Assembly: GCF_017872555.1 (NCBI RefSeq)
Contig: NZ_JAEDOX010000003.1
Coordinates: forward strand, 1-64,000
DNA from: Ruegeria sp. HKCCSA071
GTDB lineage: Bacteria; Pseudomonadota; Alphaproteobacteria; Rhodobacterales; Rhodobacteraceae
Direction: 5' to 3'
DNA: 64,000 bases
Below, in pieces: positions 25,741 through 34,744 of the stretch. Each line of letters starts with the position of its first letter. Within the stretch, counting starts at the first letter, position 1. The notes beneath the pieces are model-generated. The model made no database searches. It saw only the letters and a list, made by a program, of their open reading frames with translations, and was not told the origin of the DNA. Made by a program: the position numbers and the translations under genes.

Positions 25741-26190
25741 TCAGTTCACCTGACGTTCCAGAACGGTGCTGTAAGTCGTTCCGTTCCGCAGGCTACGGAA
25801 GTCGGCATAGATCTTGCCATCCGCGTACCGCGCATCAATCAGCGCATTGGCCCCGATCAGCAGAGGGGCGGTTTCGACCATACCGATTTTGCCTGATCCA
25901 TCGAGGCTGATGGTTCCGGTGGCCTCGTTTTCATACCATTCGGTATCGCCATCGCGGCGCCATTTGCTGGGCCCCCAGAACACATTGCCATCCTGCACCT
26001 GGACATCGAGCATCCATTCGGCCTGATTGATCCGGGGTTGATCGCCTTTGTGATAATGGCTGGGTTGAACAGTGGTATAGCTACCCGTCCATGTGCCCCG
26101 CAGATCGGGCATGGTATCGGCCAGCGCGGCCGTTCCAAGGGCGAGGGTCGTGGCCAAAGCGGCTGCTCCGGCAGTCATGTATCTGGTCAT
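25741..26190 (-). CDS. Exported hypothetical protein
   Basis: 149 residues with a clear signal peptide (MTAGAAALATTLALGTAALA, cleavage after ALA-D). The mature part begins MPDLRGTWTGSYTTV and contains NVFWGPSKWRRDGDTEWYEN and a repeated Gly/Thr beta-strand pattern (GTISLDGSGKIGMVE). This looks like a small periplasmic beta-barrel or lipocalin-like domain in which LRGTWTG opens the first strand. Function unknown. Confidence 0.7.
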   Translation of the reverse strand: MTRYMTAGAAALATTLALGTAALADTMPDLRGTWTGSYTTVQPSHYHKGDQPRINQAEWMLDVQVQDGNVFWGPSKWRRDGDTEWYENEATGTISLDGSGKIGMVETAPLLIGANALIDARYADGKIYADFRSLRNGTTYSTVLERQVN

Positions 26191-26451
26191 AGGCTCTCTC
26201 CTTTTGAGTTCACGGCCGTTGCTGGCCTGCTGAACAGATTGGGAGGGCGAGAGGCTGTTACAACTTACCTAAGGGAAACTTCATCAAGGGTTCATGCGCG
26301 GGAAAGGTGGGCAAGAAGAAAACCCCACCCTGCCCGGTATTGCGCATTGCGTTTTTCCTTCCAACACCGCGCGCCACAACTTAAACAGGGATTTCAAACA
26401 ACTGCCCTCATCCGGGGCGTCCGATCCAACTTGAAAAGCCCCAGACAGAAC

Positions 26452-27216
26452 ATGCGATTTCCAAAACGACAACATCGAGAGTTCAAGAGCGTTGTGCGCA
26501 GGTTCCGCAACGAGTTTTCACTGTTCGTGCTGGAACAAAGCCGCGGACAGGTGCTGTGCGGGCCGATGAAGGGGTTTCGCTTTGTCGAAAACGCATTCTG
26601 GGGCGGGCATTCGGATACGGCCACGAAAATCTTTGGCCTGTATGAGCAGCAGAACCTGAAGGTGCTGAGCAGCTCGGACAAGCCGGTGCTGGTGGATATC
26701 GGGGCGGCGGACGGCTTTTGGGGCGTCGGGCTGGTGGCCGCGGGGCAGTTCGAAAAAAGCGTGTGCTTTGAGGTTTCGGCAAAAGGCCGGGATGTCATCC
26801 GGGAAACGGCGGAACATAACGGTGTGGGCGACCGCGTGACGGTGTTTGGGGATGCGCTGACGGACACGGTTGAAAACATCGCAAGCGTGGCCCCCGACCC
26901 GGCGGACATCTTCTTTCTGATCGATATCGAGGGCGTCGAATTCCGCCTGTTGACCGAAGATTTTCTGACGCATTTCCGCAGATCGGAATTCCTGATCGAA
27001 CTGCACCCCCAGATGGTGGAGGATGGCGATGCGAAACTGAAAGCGATCGAAGCGTTCTGCGCCGGGTATTTTGATATCGCCTATGTGGACGGAAGCGTGC
27101 GCGACACGTCCGAAATGGATGAGATTATCCGGTTGGGGGATGATTTCAAATGGCCGATCTTGTCCGAGGGGCGCGGCTTTCCGATGCAATGGTTGCATTT
27201 GGTCCCGCGCGGGTGA
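26452..27216 (+). CDS. FkbM-type SAM-dependent methyltransferase-like protein
   Basis: 254 residues. A Rossmann-type SAM site is visible in PVLVDIGAADGFWGVGLVAA followed by the acidic end of strand 2 (KSVCFEVSAKGRD), then FFLIDIEGVEFRLLTEDFL, which resembles the FkbM DIEGxE motif near the active site. Product uncertain: FkbM relatives O-methylate sugars or secondary metabolites. The ATG at 26452 was chosen because the upstream extension looks noncoding. It stands alone. Confidence 0.65.
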   Translation: MRFPKRQHREFKSVVRRFRNEFSLFVLEQSRGQVLCGPMKGFRFVENAFWGGHSDTATKIFGLYEQQNLKVLSSSDKPVLVDIGAADGFWGVGLVAAGQFEKSVCFEVSAKGRDVIRETAEHNGVGDRVTVFGDALTDTVENIASVAPDPADIFFLIDIEGVEFRLLTEDFLTHFRRSEFLIELHPQMVEDGDAKLKAIEAFCAGYFDIAYVDGSVRDTSEMDEIIRLGDDFKWPILSEGRGFPMQWLHLVPRG

Positions 27217-27544
27217 GGTGTGGTTTCGGCGGTTGACCCGCAGACCCGAAGGTAGCGAACGGCCAGAACCCAACGGCGCAAGCGCAGATACAACCGCCAA
27301 ACCAACCCCGCCCCGTAGGGCGGGCTTCAGCCCGCCACCGGACACAGCCGATCCATGCGCGGTGGATTGGGGTTGGAGAAATGGGGGAGTGGTGGATTGG
27401 CGGGCTGAAGCCCGCCCTACGGGTGGTCGATGAAACCGAAGAGGGGCGCAAACGCGCCGCCCGTTTTGCCGGAGGCAAACCTTCGGTTTGACGGGGGCGG
27501 GTCGGCGCGGCCCGGCGGTGCCGCCGGGCGGGTGGGTTGGCGAA
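27217..27544. other. Repeat-rich intergenic region
   Basis: 328 bp of GC-rich DNA with no gene. It contains a large inverted pair (27312-27423, annotated separately), a CAAAC-cttcg-GTTTG hairpin near 27478-27491, and CCCGGCGG-tg-CCGCCGGG near 27510-27529. The density of hairpins marks a junction between core DNA and the AT-rich module that follows. Confidence 0.6.
27312..27423. repeat. Inverted palindromic repeat pair (GGGCTGAAGCCC family)
   Basis: A 26-bp arm at 27312-27337 is exactly inverted at 27398-27423. Each arm is itself palindromic around GGGCTTCAGCCC / GGGCTGAAGCCC and carries a GTAGGG / CCCTAC edge. The spacer of 60 bp has no homology I recognise. The same core occurs at 32021 and inside valS at 61437 and 61483. 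Confidence 0.85.
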
Positions 27545-27928
27545 CTAAGGCTGAAAGTCTAGCCCATATGATCCTGCTTTTTTGGCCAGCCTCTTTGCCT
27601 TTTTCTTTCGTTGACTGACACCATGCGGGCTATAATCCGCCAACGCATGGGCAGGGTTATCGTCAACTTCGTCCGGAAAACAAATAATCTCTTCGCCAGA
27701 AAAATCAGCGCACATAACGCCGCAAACCCCGACAGACTTGTTTCCTCGTGAAGTAAATATTGAAAAACTCCGCTCAGCGTCATGGATAGAAGACCGATCG
27801 ACGCTCAACTTATATTCATGGTTCTCCGAAGGGTTAAACGCAGAGCTATTGACCCTGCCGTTGTCATAATCCGTCGGATGCAAGTTATGGAACAAACGCT
27901 CGTCAGATGGGATACATTCTTCACTCAT
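27545..27928 (-). CDS. Small partner protein of an uncharacterised two-gene module
   Basis: 127 residues, AT-rich. Recognisable stretches are RLFHNLHPTDYDNGRVNSSAF, KLSVDRSSIHDAE, SVGVCGVMCADF, and near the end DDNPAHALADYSPHG with a Lys-rich KKKAKRLAKKAG. I recall small proteins with HP...GRVxSxAF...LSV and NPAHAL motifs in many bacteria, often next to a larger partner like the one upstream here; no function is known to me. Its ATG overlaps the partner's stop by 4 nt (ATGA). No membrane segment or signal peptide. Confidence 0.65.
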   Translation of the reverse strand: MSEECIPSDERLFHNLHPTDYDNGRVNSSAFNPSENHEYKLSVDRSSIHDAERSFSIFTSRGNKSVGVCGVMCADFSGEEIICFPDEVDDNPAHALADYSPHGVSQRKKKAKRLAKKAGSYGLDFQP

Positions 27929-29043
27929 GAAACGAATCCATCGATATCAGAAAGTGCAGAAAGTAACTTAGGCGATAATCCGAAAAAGACTTGGCTGTTC
28001 AACGTATCCATCTCATCATCAAAAACTTCAATTTCTATGTATTTTTCGCGACAGTTGACTTCAATGTCCCAATCGCCCTTTGAAAACTCCAAAGTGATAC
28101 TGCCATCCACCTGAGGAAAAATTGAAATCTGTTGATATATTCCACAGATAAAGCCGCCAACATCGGACGCGAAAGTTAGCGCTGCATCTGAAAGGCTTTG
28201 ACCCGAACCATTTTTCCATCCCTCTGGAAAAGATCGAAACTCTTCAATCTTTCCGCGAATCCGGTCATATTCCACCCCGGGGTCCAATACCCTAATGCCG
28301 TGTTGGGATTCGACCGATTTTATCAACCCGTTTGCTTGCAAGACTGCCTTAATCGAGAACTCGCAAAAACCAGCAATTGGGTACTTGTTTGCTCTTAACT
28401 CTTGCCTGCCGACAAAATATTTAAACTTACCAACTTCTGAGAGAACTTCGATCTCCTCAGAACCGTCAAGGATAGACCGGACAATCCCGATACTATCGAT
28501 GTTCTTAACTCGATTATCTACGGCACTATCGAGAATACGGTCCCTCGTCTTCTCGCTAAATCTGACCCGCGGATGCTTTGTATCCCTACCCGTTTTCGAA
28601 ACGAATTCTAAACGTTCATCTGATCGTAGGTCAGCAAGCAGAGCTTTTAGAGAGTTGCGAGCTTTTGCAGGGACACCCTCTATTTTGCGGTTCTCGTTAG
28701 CTGCCCTTGCAGTCTCCAGAAATCTAGATTGCGCCAACGCCATGTAATTTAGAGAGAATTCATCCGGAAGCAGACCCGGCGAGATGGACTCGTCCCTCTT
28801 CAAAACTGCAACCGCGCTACCGTCTTCTATGTGAGAGAAGGACAGTGAGAGGTTCTTTCGAAAGTTACTTGGAAGCCTTTTTCGTTCTGGGTTCTTTTCC
28901 CGCCAAATTTCTTCGGCGAGATCCAGCAACAATTCTTGGTAAGCCTTGATATTGTCGAGCATCGATACAGGCAAATTTGCCCGTTCGAACCTTATACCTC
29001 GAAAATCTATGGAACCAAAAAACTCTTTTATATCTTCAGACAA
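27925..29043 (-). CDS. Large protein of an uncharacterised two-gene module
   Basis: 372 residues, markedly AT-rich against its lepA neighbour. The N-terminal region (residues 1-85) has FRGIRFERANLPVSMLDNI, then AEEIWREKNPERKRLP and IEDGSAVAVLKR. The middle includes PRVRFSEKTRDRI and a beta-rich part. The C-terminal 90 residues contain FRSFPEGWKNGSGQSLSD, QISIFPQVDGSITLEFS and DWDIEVNCREKYIEIEV, like a widespread domain with a GW..G.G motif followed by a beta-sheet. No enzymatic motif is visible. It lies 5 nt from lepA's stop but is probably a separate insertion. Confidence 0.65.
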   Translation of the reverse strand: MSEDIKEFFGSIDFRGIRFERANLPVSMLDNIKAYQELLLDLAEEIWREKNPERKRLPSNFRKNLSLSFSHIEDGSAVAVLKRDESISPGLLPDEFSLNYMALAQSRFLETARAANENRKIEGVPAKARNSLKALLADLRSDERLEFVSKTGRDTKHPRVRFSEKTRDRILDSAVDNRVKNIDSIGIVRSILDGSEEIEVLSEVGKFKYFVGRQELRANKYPIAGFCEFSIKAVLQANGLIKSVESQHGIRVLDPGVEYDRIRGKIEEFRSFPEGWKNGSGQSLSDAALTFASDVGGFICGIYQQISIFPQVDGSITLEFSKGDWDIEVNCREKYIEIEVFDDEMDTLNSQVFFGLSPKLLSALSDIDGFVS

Positions 29044-29048
29044 ACAGA

Positions 29049-30848
29049 TTACCCATCCATTTTCAATGCAGAGATGAATGCCTCCTGCGGTATATCAACT
29101 TTCCCGAACTGACGCATCTTCTTTTTGCCCGCCTTCTGCTTGTCCAGCAGTTTGCGTTTCCGGGTGGCGTCGCCTCCGTAGCATTTGGCGGTCACGTCCT
29201 TGCGCAGGGCGGACAGGGTCTCGCGGGCGATGACCTTGCCTCCGATGGCGGCCTGGATCGGGATTTTGAACATGTGGCGCGGGATCAGGTCCTTGAGCTT
29301 TTCGCACATTGCGCGGCCCCGCATCTCGGCCCGGTCGCGGTGAACCATGGTCGACAGCGCATCGACCGGTTCGTCATTCACAAGGATCGACATCTTGACC
29401 AGCGCGTCCTGACGGTAGCCGGTCATCTGGTAGTCGAAGCTGGCATAGCCCTTGGTCACCGATTTCAGGCGGTCGTAGAAGTCAAAGACGACCTCGTTCA
29501 GGGGCAGGTCATAGACGACCATGGCGCGCTGGCCCGCATAGGTCAGGTCCATCTGGATGCCGCGGCGGTCCTGGCAGAGTTTCAGCACGTCGCCGAGATA
29601 TTCGTCGGGCACCAGAATGGTCGCCTTGATGCGCGGTTCCTCAAGGTGGTCGACCTTGGACAGGTCGGGCATATCGGCGGGGTTGTGCAGCTCGATCATC
29701 GCACCGTCTTTCATGTAGACGTGATAGATCACGCTGGGCGCGGTGGTGATGAGGTCGATATCGTATTCACGCTCGATCCGGTCGCGGATGACCTCGAGGT
29801 GCAGCAGGCCAAGGAAGCCGCAGCGGAAGCCAAAGCCAAGCGCGGCCGAGGTTTCCATTTCATACGAGAATGAGGCGTCGTTCAGCGCCAGCTTCTCGAT
29901 CGCGTCGCGCAGGTCTTCGAATTCGGCGGAATCCACCGGGAAGAGGCCGCAGAACACCACCGGCTGTGCGGGTTTGAAGCCCGGCAGTGCGACTTCGGTG
30001 CCGTTGCGGTCATTGGTGATGGTGTCGCCGACGCGGGTGTCGCGGACCTGCTTGATCGAGGCGGTGAGAAACCCGATCTCACCCGGGCCGAGGCTGTTGA
30101 TCATCTGCATTTGCGGGCGGAAGACGCCGACGCGGTCGACATGGTGCAGGGTGCCGTTCGACATGAACTTGACCCGCATCCCCTTTTTCAGCGTGCCGTC
30201 CATGATGCGGACCAGAACGATGACGCCCAGATAGGCGTCGTACCACGAATCCACCAGCATCGCCTTGAGCGGCGCGTCCAGAGTACCCTGCGGCGCGGGC
30301 AGTTTGTGCACGATCGCTTCCAGCGTCTCGTGGATGCCCTGCCCGGTCTTGGCGCTGACCCGGATGGCGTCGCTTGCGTCGATGCCGATCACGTCCTCGA
30401 TCTGTTCGGCCACGCGGTCACAATCGGACGCGGGCAGGTCGATCTTGTTGAGGACCGGCACGATCTCATGATCGGCGTCGATGGCCTGATAGACGTTCGC
30501 CAGCGTCTGCGCCTCGACCCCTTGGGTGCTGTCCACAACCAGCAGCGAGCCTTCGACCGCACGCATCGACCGGCTGACCTCGTAGGCGAAATCCACGTGG
30601 CCGGGGGTGTCGATCAGGTTCAGCACATATGTCTCGCCATTATCGGCGGTATAGTCGATGCGGACGGTGTTGGCTTTGATGGTGATGCCACGCTCGCGCT
30701 CGATATCCATGCTGTCGAGCAGCTGTTCCTTCATGTCACGATCCTGCACTGTCCCGGTCTCTTGGATGAGCCGGTCAGCAAGGGTGGATTTGCCATGGTC
30801 GATATGCGCGACGATGGAGAAATTGCGGATATGAGCGAGGTCTGTCAT
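29049..30848 (-). CDS. lepA: Elongation factor 4 (LepA)
   Basis: 599 residues, full length. Ribosomal GTPase that back-translocates or aids 30S biogenesis. G1 is [16 protein letters not shown]3 is [14 protein letters not shown]4 is [10 protein letters not shown]. The unique C-terminal domain is intact ([20 protein letters not shown]). Both flanks carry lower-GC accessory genes. Confidence 0.98.
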   Translation of the reverse strand: MTDLAHIRNFSIVAHIDHGKSTLADRLIQETGTVQDRDMKEQLLDSMDIERERGITIKANTVRIDYTADNGETYVLNLIDTPGHVDFAYEVSRSMRAVEGSLLVVDSTQGVEAQTLANVYQAIDADHEIVPVLNKIDLPASDCDRVAEQIEDVIGIDASDAIRVSAKTGQGIHETLEAIVHKLPAPQGTLDAPLKAMLVDSWYDAYLGVIVLVRIMDGTLKKGMRVKFMSNGTLHHVDRVGVFRPQMQMINSLGPGEIGFLTASIKQVRDTRVGDTITNDRNGTEVALPGFKPAQPVVFCGLFPVDSAEFEDLRDAIEKLALNDASFSYEMETSAALGFGFRCGFLGLLHLEVIRDRIEREYDIDLITTAPSVIYHVYMKDGAMIELHNPADMPDLSKVDHLEEPRIKATILVPDEYLGDVLKLCQDRRGIQMDLTYAGQRAMVVYDLPLNEVVFDFYDRLKSVTKGYASFDYQMTGYRQDALVKMSILVNDEPVDALSTMVHRDRAEMRGRAMCEKLKDLIPRHMFKIPIQAAIGGKVIARETLSALRKDVTAKCYGGDATRKRKLLDKQKAGKKKMRQFGKVDIPQEAFISALKMDG

Positions 30849-30884
30849 GTTCCGCGTATTAGCGGGTTTTTTAAGGCGGTCAAG

Positions 30885-32015
30885 GTGGAGAACGACAGCA
30901 ACCTGAACCTGAGCAAAGAAACAATTGAGGCATGGCAGCTGAACGCCAGCGAATCCGTATTGCGCGATGTACTGCGCCGAAATGCCGTGAGATCAGTACC
31001 AGCCGCGACCAGTATTGCCACCCGACTGGCGGACAAAAAAAATGTGCAACGCTTACGCGCTTTCCTATGCGCCTATCTCAACCTGCTTGTCAGTGCCGTC
31101 GGAGCCCCGGAAGCACACGCACTCGTTCCCCTGAAGCCGCGGCGCGACGAATTTGATCGTGTCGCCAAAGAAGAATCCGGCGAGTTCGACTTTCGGTTCG
31201 GAGTATTGCGGGAAACGGTCTCGGGGCTGACAGGCGAACGTGAACTAAATTCCTGCAGCCGAGCGTCCATCTACAGGCTGAACAGTTATTTTCGAGGGGC
31301 CGCCGGTGCAGATGGCGAATTACGAGGAGACGCTACACGTCTGCTTCATCGCGCGGTCAAGGACGATTTCTCTGCCGAAGACCCTTTCGTCTTGAAATTG
31401 TGGTCTGAAGAAAACCCATTTGCATCATGGCGTGCCAATCGATTGATGACGATCATCACTCATGAGTTTGGCACTGATTGGTTTCGGGAATGGTACTCGG
31501 GGTTCCTTGTTGGTCGCCCGTTGGATTGGGATCAACAACTCCGGGTGGCACAAATCGACGACGCCGTGTGGAACATTGGTCCAAGAGCGGTGGCGGATGC
31601 AATTGAACGCATTCGTGCTCGATTTCAGGTCGAGAAAGCCTTGGCGGACCTGGGTAGAAGCTTGACAGTCCAAACCTCAGCACGCCACGGCATCGGGGGG
31701 AACAACCCTCCTGAGAGCATCGAAGATGAACGTTTGTCCGGCGCGATAACCTTGATCTGGGAAGCGACCGAAGAACTCTCGACGGCTTTGGAAGAGGAAC
31801 GCCCTGCTCGCGAGCGGATTGAAGCAATTCTGGGCAAGTTCAAATCTGGATTGGCAGGATTTCTCAAATGGTGTGCAGGCAAAGGCGATCTTGCGGTCGA
31901 TACTTTGATCAAGTGGGGAATTCCTGCGACAGGAGCAGGGTATGCTGCAAAGTATCCAGAGAAAATTGAAGCGTTGATCAAAGCCATCGAAGACTGGCTG
32001 CCGTACTTGCACTGA
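30885..32015 (+). CDS. Hypothetical accessory protein with [10 protein letters not shown] motif
   Basis: About 376 residues. Start uncertain: GTG at 30885 with AAGG upstream is preferred; an in-frame ATG at 30831 lies inside lepA on the opposite strand. The N-terminal half is helical. The middle has [20 protein letters not shown] and [37 protein letters not shown] acts as a hinge, then a helical tail ends in a mildly hydrophobic [20 protein letters not shown] segment. I have seen the [10 protein letters not shown] hinge in hypothetical proteins of mobile regions; no function known. GC content is lower than in core genes, and a palindromic repeat follows 5 nt after the stop. Confidence 0.65.
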   Translation: MENDSNLNLSKETIEAWQLNASESVLRDVLRRNAVRSVPAATSIATRLADKKNVQRLRAFLCAYLNLLVSAVGAPEAHALVPLKPRRDEFDRVAKEESGEFDFRFGVLRETVSGLTGERELNSCSRASIYRLNSYFRGAAGADGELRGDATRLLHRAVKDDFSAEDPFVLKLWSEENPFASWRANRLMTIITHEFGTDWFREWYSGFLVGRPLDWDQQLRVAQIDDAVWNIGPRAVADAIERIRARFQVEKALADLGRSLTVQTSARHGIGGNNPPESIEDERLSGAITLIWEATEELSTALEEERPARERIEAILGKFKSGLAGFLKWCAGKGDLAVDTLIKWGIPATGAGYAAKYPEKIEALIKAIEDWLPYLH

Positions 32016-32020
32016 CCAAT

Positions 32021-32045
32021 GCCGGGCTGAAGCCCGGCCTACGGG
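32021..32045 (+). repeat. Palindromic repeat, GGGCTGAAGCCC family
   Basis: GCCGGGCTGAAGCCCGGC (32021-32038) is a perfect palindrome followed by CTACGGG. The core and the CTACGGG edge match the arms at 27312-27423. It lies just past the accessory gene's stop codon, where it could also act as a 3' stabiliser. Confidence 0.8.
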
Positions 32046-32188
32046 GGTGGTGGGAATGTATCGTTTCCGGATCGTGCAATCACTTTTTCGCAACGTATGA
32101 TTGATCCGCGGGCCCGTTTGATTCATACTCCGCTGCAGACCGAGAGGGGCGCAAGACCCGTCCGGGCAGGCAAAAACGAGGCTCGAGT

Positions 32189-32497
32189 ATGAAACAGTTC
32201 CTCATTATCGCATTTTGTGCGGCATCGCTGACGGCGGTGGCTCAGGTCGCGGATGCGGCGCAGATCAGGCAGGCGTGCATGGCGTCGGACCGCTCGGCCG
32301 CGACGCGGGACCGGTGCAGCTGCATTCAGCGCGTGGCGGATCAGGCGTTGACGCGCAGTGATCAGAAGACCGTGGCGAAATGGTTCAAGAACCCGCATCA
32401 GGCGCAGGTGCTGAAGATGTCGAAAACCGCGCGCGATGATGCGCTGTGGGATCGGTACCAGAACTTTGGCCAGATGGCGCAGGCGATCTGCAGCTAA
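32189..32497 (+). CDS. Small exported protein with conserved Cys
   Basis: 102 residues. Signal peptide MKQFLIIAFCAASLTAVAQV with cleavage near ADA-A. The mature part has QACMASDRSAATRDRCSCIQ and SDQKTVAKWFKNPHQAQVLK. I recall this type of short periplasmic protein, with a C.C pair and a W/F-F-x-x-P motif, in many Rhodobacteraceae; its function is unknown. Monocistronic. Confidence 0.75.
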   Translation: MKQFLIIAFCAASLTAVAQVADAAQIRQACMASDRSAATRDRCSCIQRVADQALTRSDQKTVAKWFKNPHQAQVLKMSKTARDDALWDRYQNFGQMAQAICS

Positions 32498-32562
32498 CCC
32501 GTTCAGAATGCTTGACCTGATCCACGCTGCGTCCCAGAAAGGCGCAGCGAAAGGTGTGTTGC

Positions 32563-33516
32563 ATGGTAATGAAAGGGCTGACCCTGCGGGGCCTTGAAGT
32601 GTTCGAGGCTTTGGCGCGGACGGGATCGGTGGCGCAGGCCGCCGAGATCACGGGGCTCAGCCAGCCATCCGTTTCGCAGCAATTGCGCAATCTGGAAAAC
32701 GCATTGGGGGCCGAGTTGGTCGACCACGGACGGCGGCCGATGCGGCTGACGCAAGCGGGGCGCAGTTTCCTTGCGCGGGCCGAGGCGGTTCTGGCCGAGC
32801 TGCACATGGCCCAGAGCGAGCTGTCGGTCATGGATCTGGGGCATCTGACCACGCTGTCGATCGGGCTGATTGACGATTTCGACAATGACCTGACGCCGCG
32901 GCTGGCCACCCTGCTGGCCGACAGCCTGACCCGGTCGAAATTCAAACTGATCACCCTGTCGAGCCTTGATCTGTTTGAGGCCCTGGCCGAGCAGCGCCTT
33001 CACATGGCGGTCACCGCCCATAGCGGCGAAGTGCTGGAGGGGGTGGTCGAATACCCGCTGGTCCACGATCCGTTCATTCTGGTGGCGCCGCAGGGATCGG
33101 GCGGGGTCGAGGCCGTGCAGGAGCGACTGCCGTTTCTGCGCTATGCCCGCGAACAGTTGATCAGCCGCCAGATCGAGGCGCATCTGGCGCGCCGCTCGCA
33201 GGTGTTCGAGGAGCGGTTCGAGATCGGCTCGCACATGGCGCTGATGGCCATGGTGGCGCGGGGTCTGGGCTGGGCGATCACCACGCCGCTGGGCTTCATG
33301 CGCGCGGCGCGGTTCCATGAGGGGCTGGAGGCGCACCCTGCCCCGTTCGGAGAATTCTCGCGCAACATATCGCTGCTGGCGCGAACCGAGTGGTCCGATC
33401 AGGTCCCGCGGGAGGTTGCGGGCATGACCCGGCGTCTGATGCAGAACCAGATCGTGGACCCGGCGGTCGCCAAGCTGCCCTGGCTGAGCGGCCAGTTGCG
33501 GGTGACCGGCGGCTAG
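32563..33516 (+). CDS. LysR family transcriptional regulator
   Basis: 317 residues. N-terminal winged helix: TLRGLEVFEALARTGSVAQA, then AEITGLSQPSVSQQLRNLEN. The effector domain starts near residue 90 (LTTLSIGLIDDFDNDLTPRL). The ATG at 32563 has AAAGG eight bases upstream; a second ATG two codons later is possible. Target unknown: neither neighbour is an obvious catabolic operon, and the next gene converges, overlapping the stop by 4 nt. Confidence 0.9.
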   Translation: MVMKGLTLRGLEVFEALARTGSVAQAAEITGLSQPSVSQQLRNLENALGAELVDHGRRPMRLTQAGRSFLARAEAVLAELHMAQSELSVMDLGHLTTLSIGLIDDFDNDLTPRLATLLADSLTRSKFKLITLSSLDLFEALAEQRLHMAVTAHSGEVLEGVVEYPLVHDPFILVAPQGSGGVEAVQERLPFLRYAREQLISRQIEAHLARRSQVFEERFEIGSHMALMAMVARGLGWAITTPLGFMRAARFHEGLEAHPAPFGEFSRNISLLARTEWSDQVPREVAGMTRRLMQNQIVDPAVAKLPWLSGQLRVTGG

Positions 33517-33956
33517 CCATCCAGATGGGCGGCAAGCCCGTCAACCGCTGCTTCGATCAGGTCCAGCGCGCCGTCGAAATCCCGCGTGTAATACGGATCG
33601 GGTACGTGATCGGCACCGGTCTGAGGGGCGAAATCCGTTAGCAGGCGAACCGGCGTGCTGTTGCCCGGCGGGCGCAGGCCTTCGATATCGGCAATGTTTT
33701 GGTCATCCATGCCGATGATCAGGTCGAACCGGTCGAAATCCGCAACGGTGAACTGGCGCGCGCGCAGGTCGCCGAGGTCAATGCCTCTGCGGATTGCGGC
33801 CTTCTGCATCGGGCCTTAGGGCGGATTACCCGCGTGCCAGCCCATGGTTCCGGCACTGTCGGTTGCATGATGCGGTGCGCGGGCGCGAATGACGCCTTCG
33901 GCCGCGGGAGAGCGGCAGATATTGCCCAGGCAGACAAAGAGGATACGGTGTGTCAT
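33513..33956 (-). pseudogene. Low molecular weight protein-tyrosine phosphatase, interrupted by a stop
   Basis: Two minus-strand pieces in the same frame make one phosphatase. Residues 1-46 (33956-33819) carry the active-site loop FVCLGNICRSPAAEG and SAGTMGWHAGNPP. Then a TAA stop (33818-33816) is followed by GPMQKAAIRRGIDLGDLRARQ through the acid loop DPYYTRDFDGALDLI to the C-terminus. Relatives, as I recall, have Tyr or Asp in the NPP-x-P turn, so a TAC/TAT to TAA change fits. No frameshift is needed. Either a real recent nonsense mutation or a sequencing error. Confidence 0.85.
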
Positions 33957-33983
33957 GGCCAAGGTGTAACGCGCGGAGGGGAT

Positions 33984-34682
33984 ATGGGAAAGATCGTCAT
34001 TCTGACCGGGGCCGGGATTTCGGCTGAAAGCGGGCTGAGCACCTTCCGCGACGAAGGCGGGCTGTGGGCGCAGCACCGGATCGAGGATGTGGCCACGCCC
34101 GAGGGCTTTGCCCGCGATCCCGCCTTGGTGCAGGGGTTTTACAATGCGCGCCGCGTTCAGGCCGCCGCTGTGCAGCCCAACGCGGCCCACATGGCGCTGG
34201 CCCGATTGCAGCAGGGCTGGCCCGCAGAGGTCGTGATCGTGACCCAGAACGTCGACAGCCTGCATGAAGCGGGCGGTGCGACGGGTGTCATCCACATGCA
34301 TGGCACATTGGCGGGTGCCTTGTGTTCCGGGTGTGATCATCGCTGGCCGGCACCGCCCGAGATGGCCGTTGCCGAGCCCTGCCCCGCCTGCGGCCAGCCC
34401 ACCGCCCGGCCCGATGTGGTCTGGTTCGGTGAGATGCCTTATTACATGGACGACATCTACGACCACCTTGCCAGCGCATCGATCTTTGCCGCCATCGGCA
34501 CCTCGGGTCAGGTCTATCCGGCGGCGGCCTTTGTCCACGAGGCGCAGGCGGCGGGTGCGCGGACGGTCGAGATCAATCTGGAACCGACGACCGGGCCGTC
34601 GGGCTTTGACGAGCGCATTGTCGGCAGGGCATCCGAAACGGTTCCGCGATGGGTCGGTCAGCTTCTTGCGGAAAATTCTTAA
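33984..34682 (+). CDS. cobB: NAD-dependent protein deacylase (sirtuin)
   Basis: 232 residues, class III sirtuin like CobB. The NAD site is ILTGAGISAESGLSTFRDEG, catalytic His in THAN-like VTQNVDSLHEAGG and IHMHGTL, zinc Cys pairs CSGC and CPAC, then RPDVVWFGEMPYYMDDIY. The Ala/Tyr/Arg desuccinylase signature is partly present (YNARRVQ), so desuccinylation is plausible. The ATG at 33984 has GGAGG close upstream. Divergent from the broken phosphatase gene. Confidence 0.93.
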   Translation: MGKIVILTGAGISAESGLSTFRDEGGLWAQHRIEDVATPEGFARDPALVQGFYNARRVQAAAVQPNAAHMALARLQQGWPAEVVIVTQNVDSLHEAGGATGVIHMHGTLAGALCSGCDHRWPAPPEMAVAEPCPACGQPTARPDVVWFGEMPYYMDDIYDHLASASIFAAIGTSGQVYPAAAFVHEAQAAGARTVEINLEPTTGPSGFDERIVGRASETVPRWVGQLLAENS

Positions 34683-34744
34683 GCTACAGACAACGCTGGC
34701 TTAATTTGTGTACACTATCTGCGATAGCGACTGGAGGATGCGCC

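Noticed and set aside
30111-30884. N-terminal extension of the accessory gene over lepA
   Set aside because: The + frame is open only as the antisense shadow of lepA; the product there does not look like protein.
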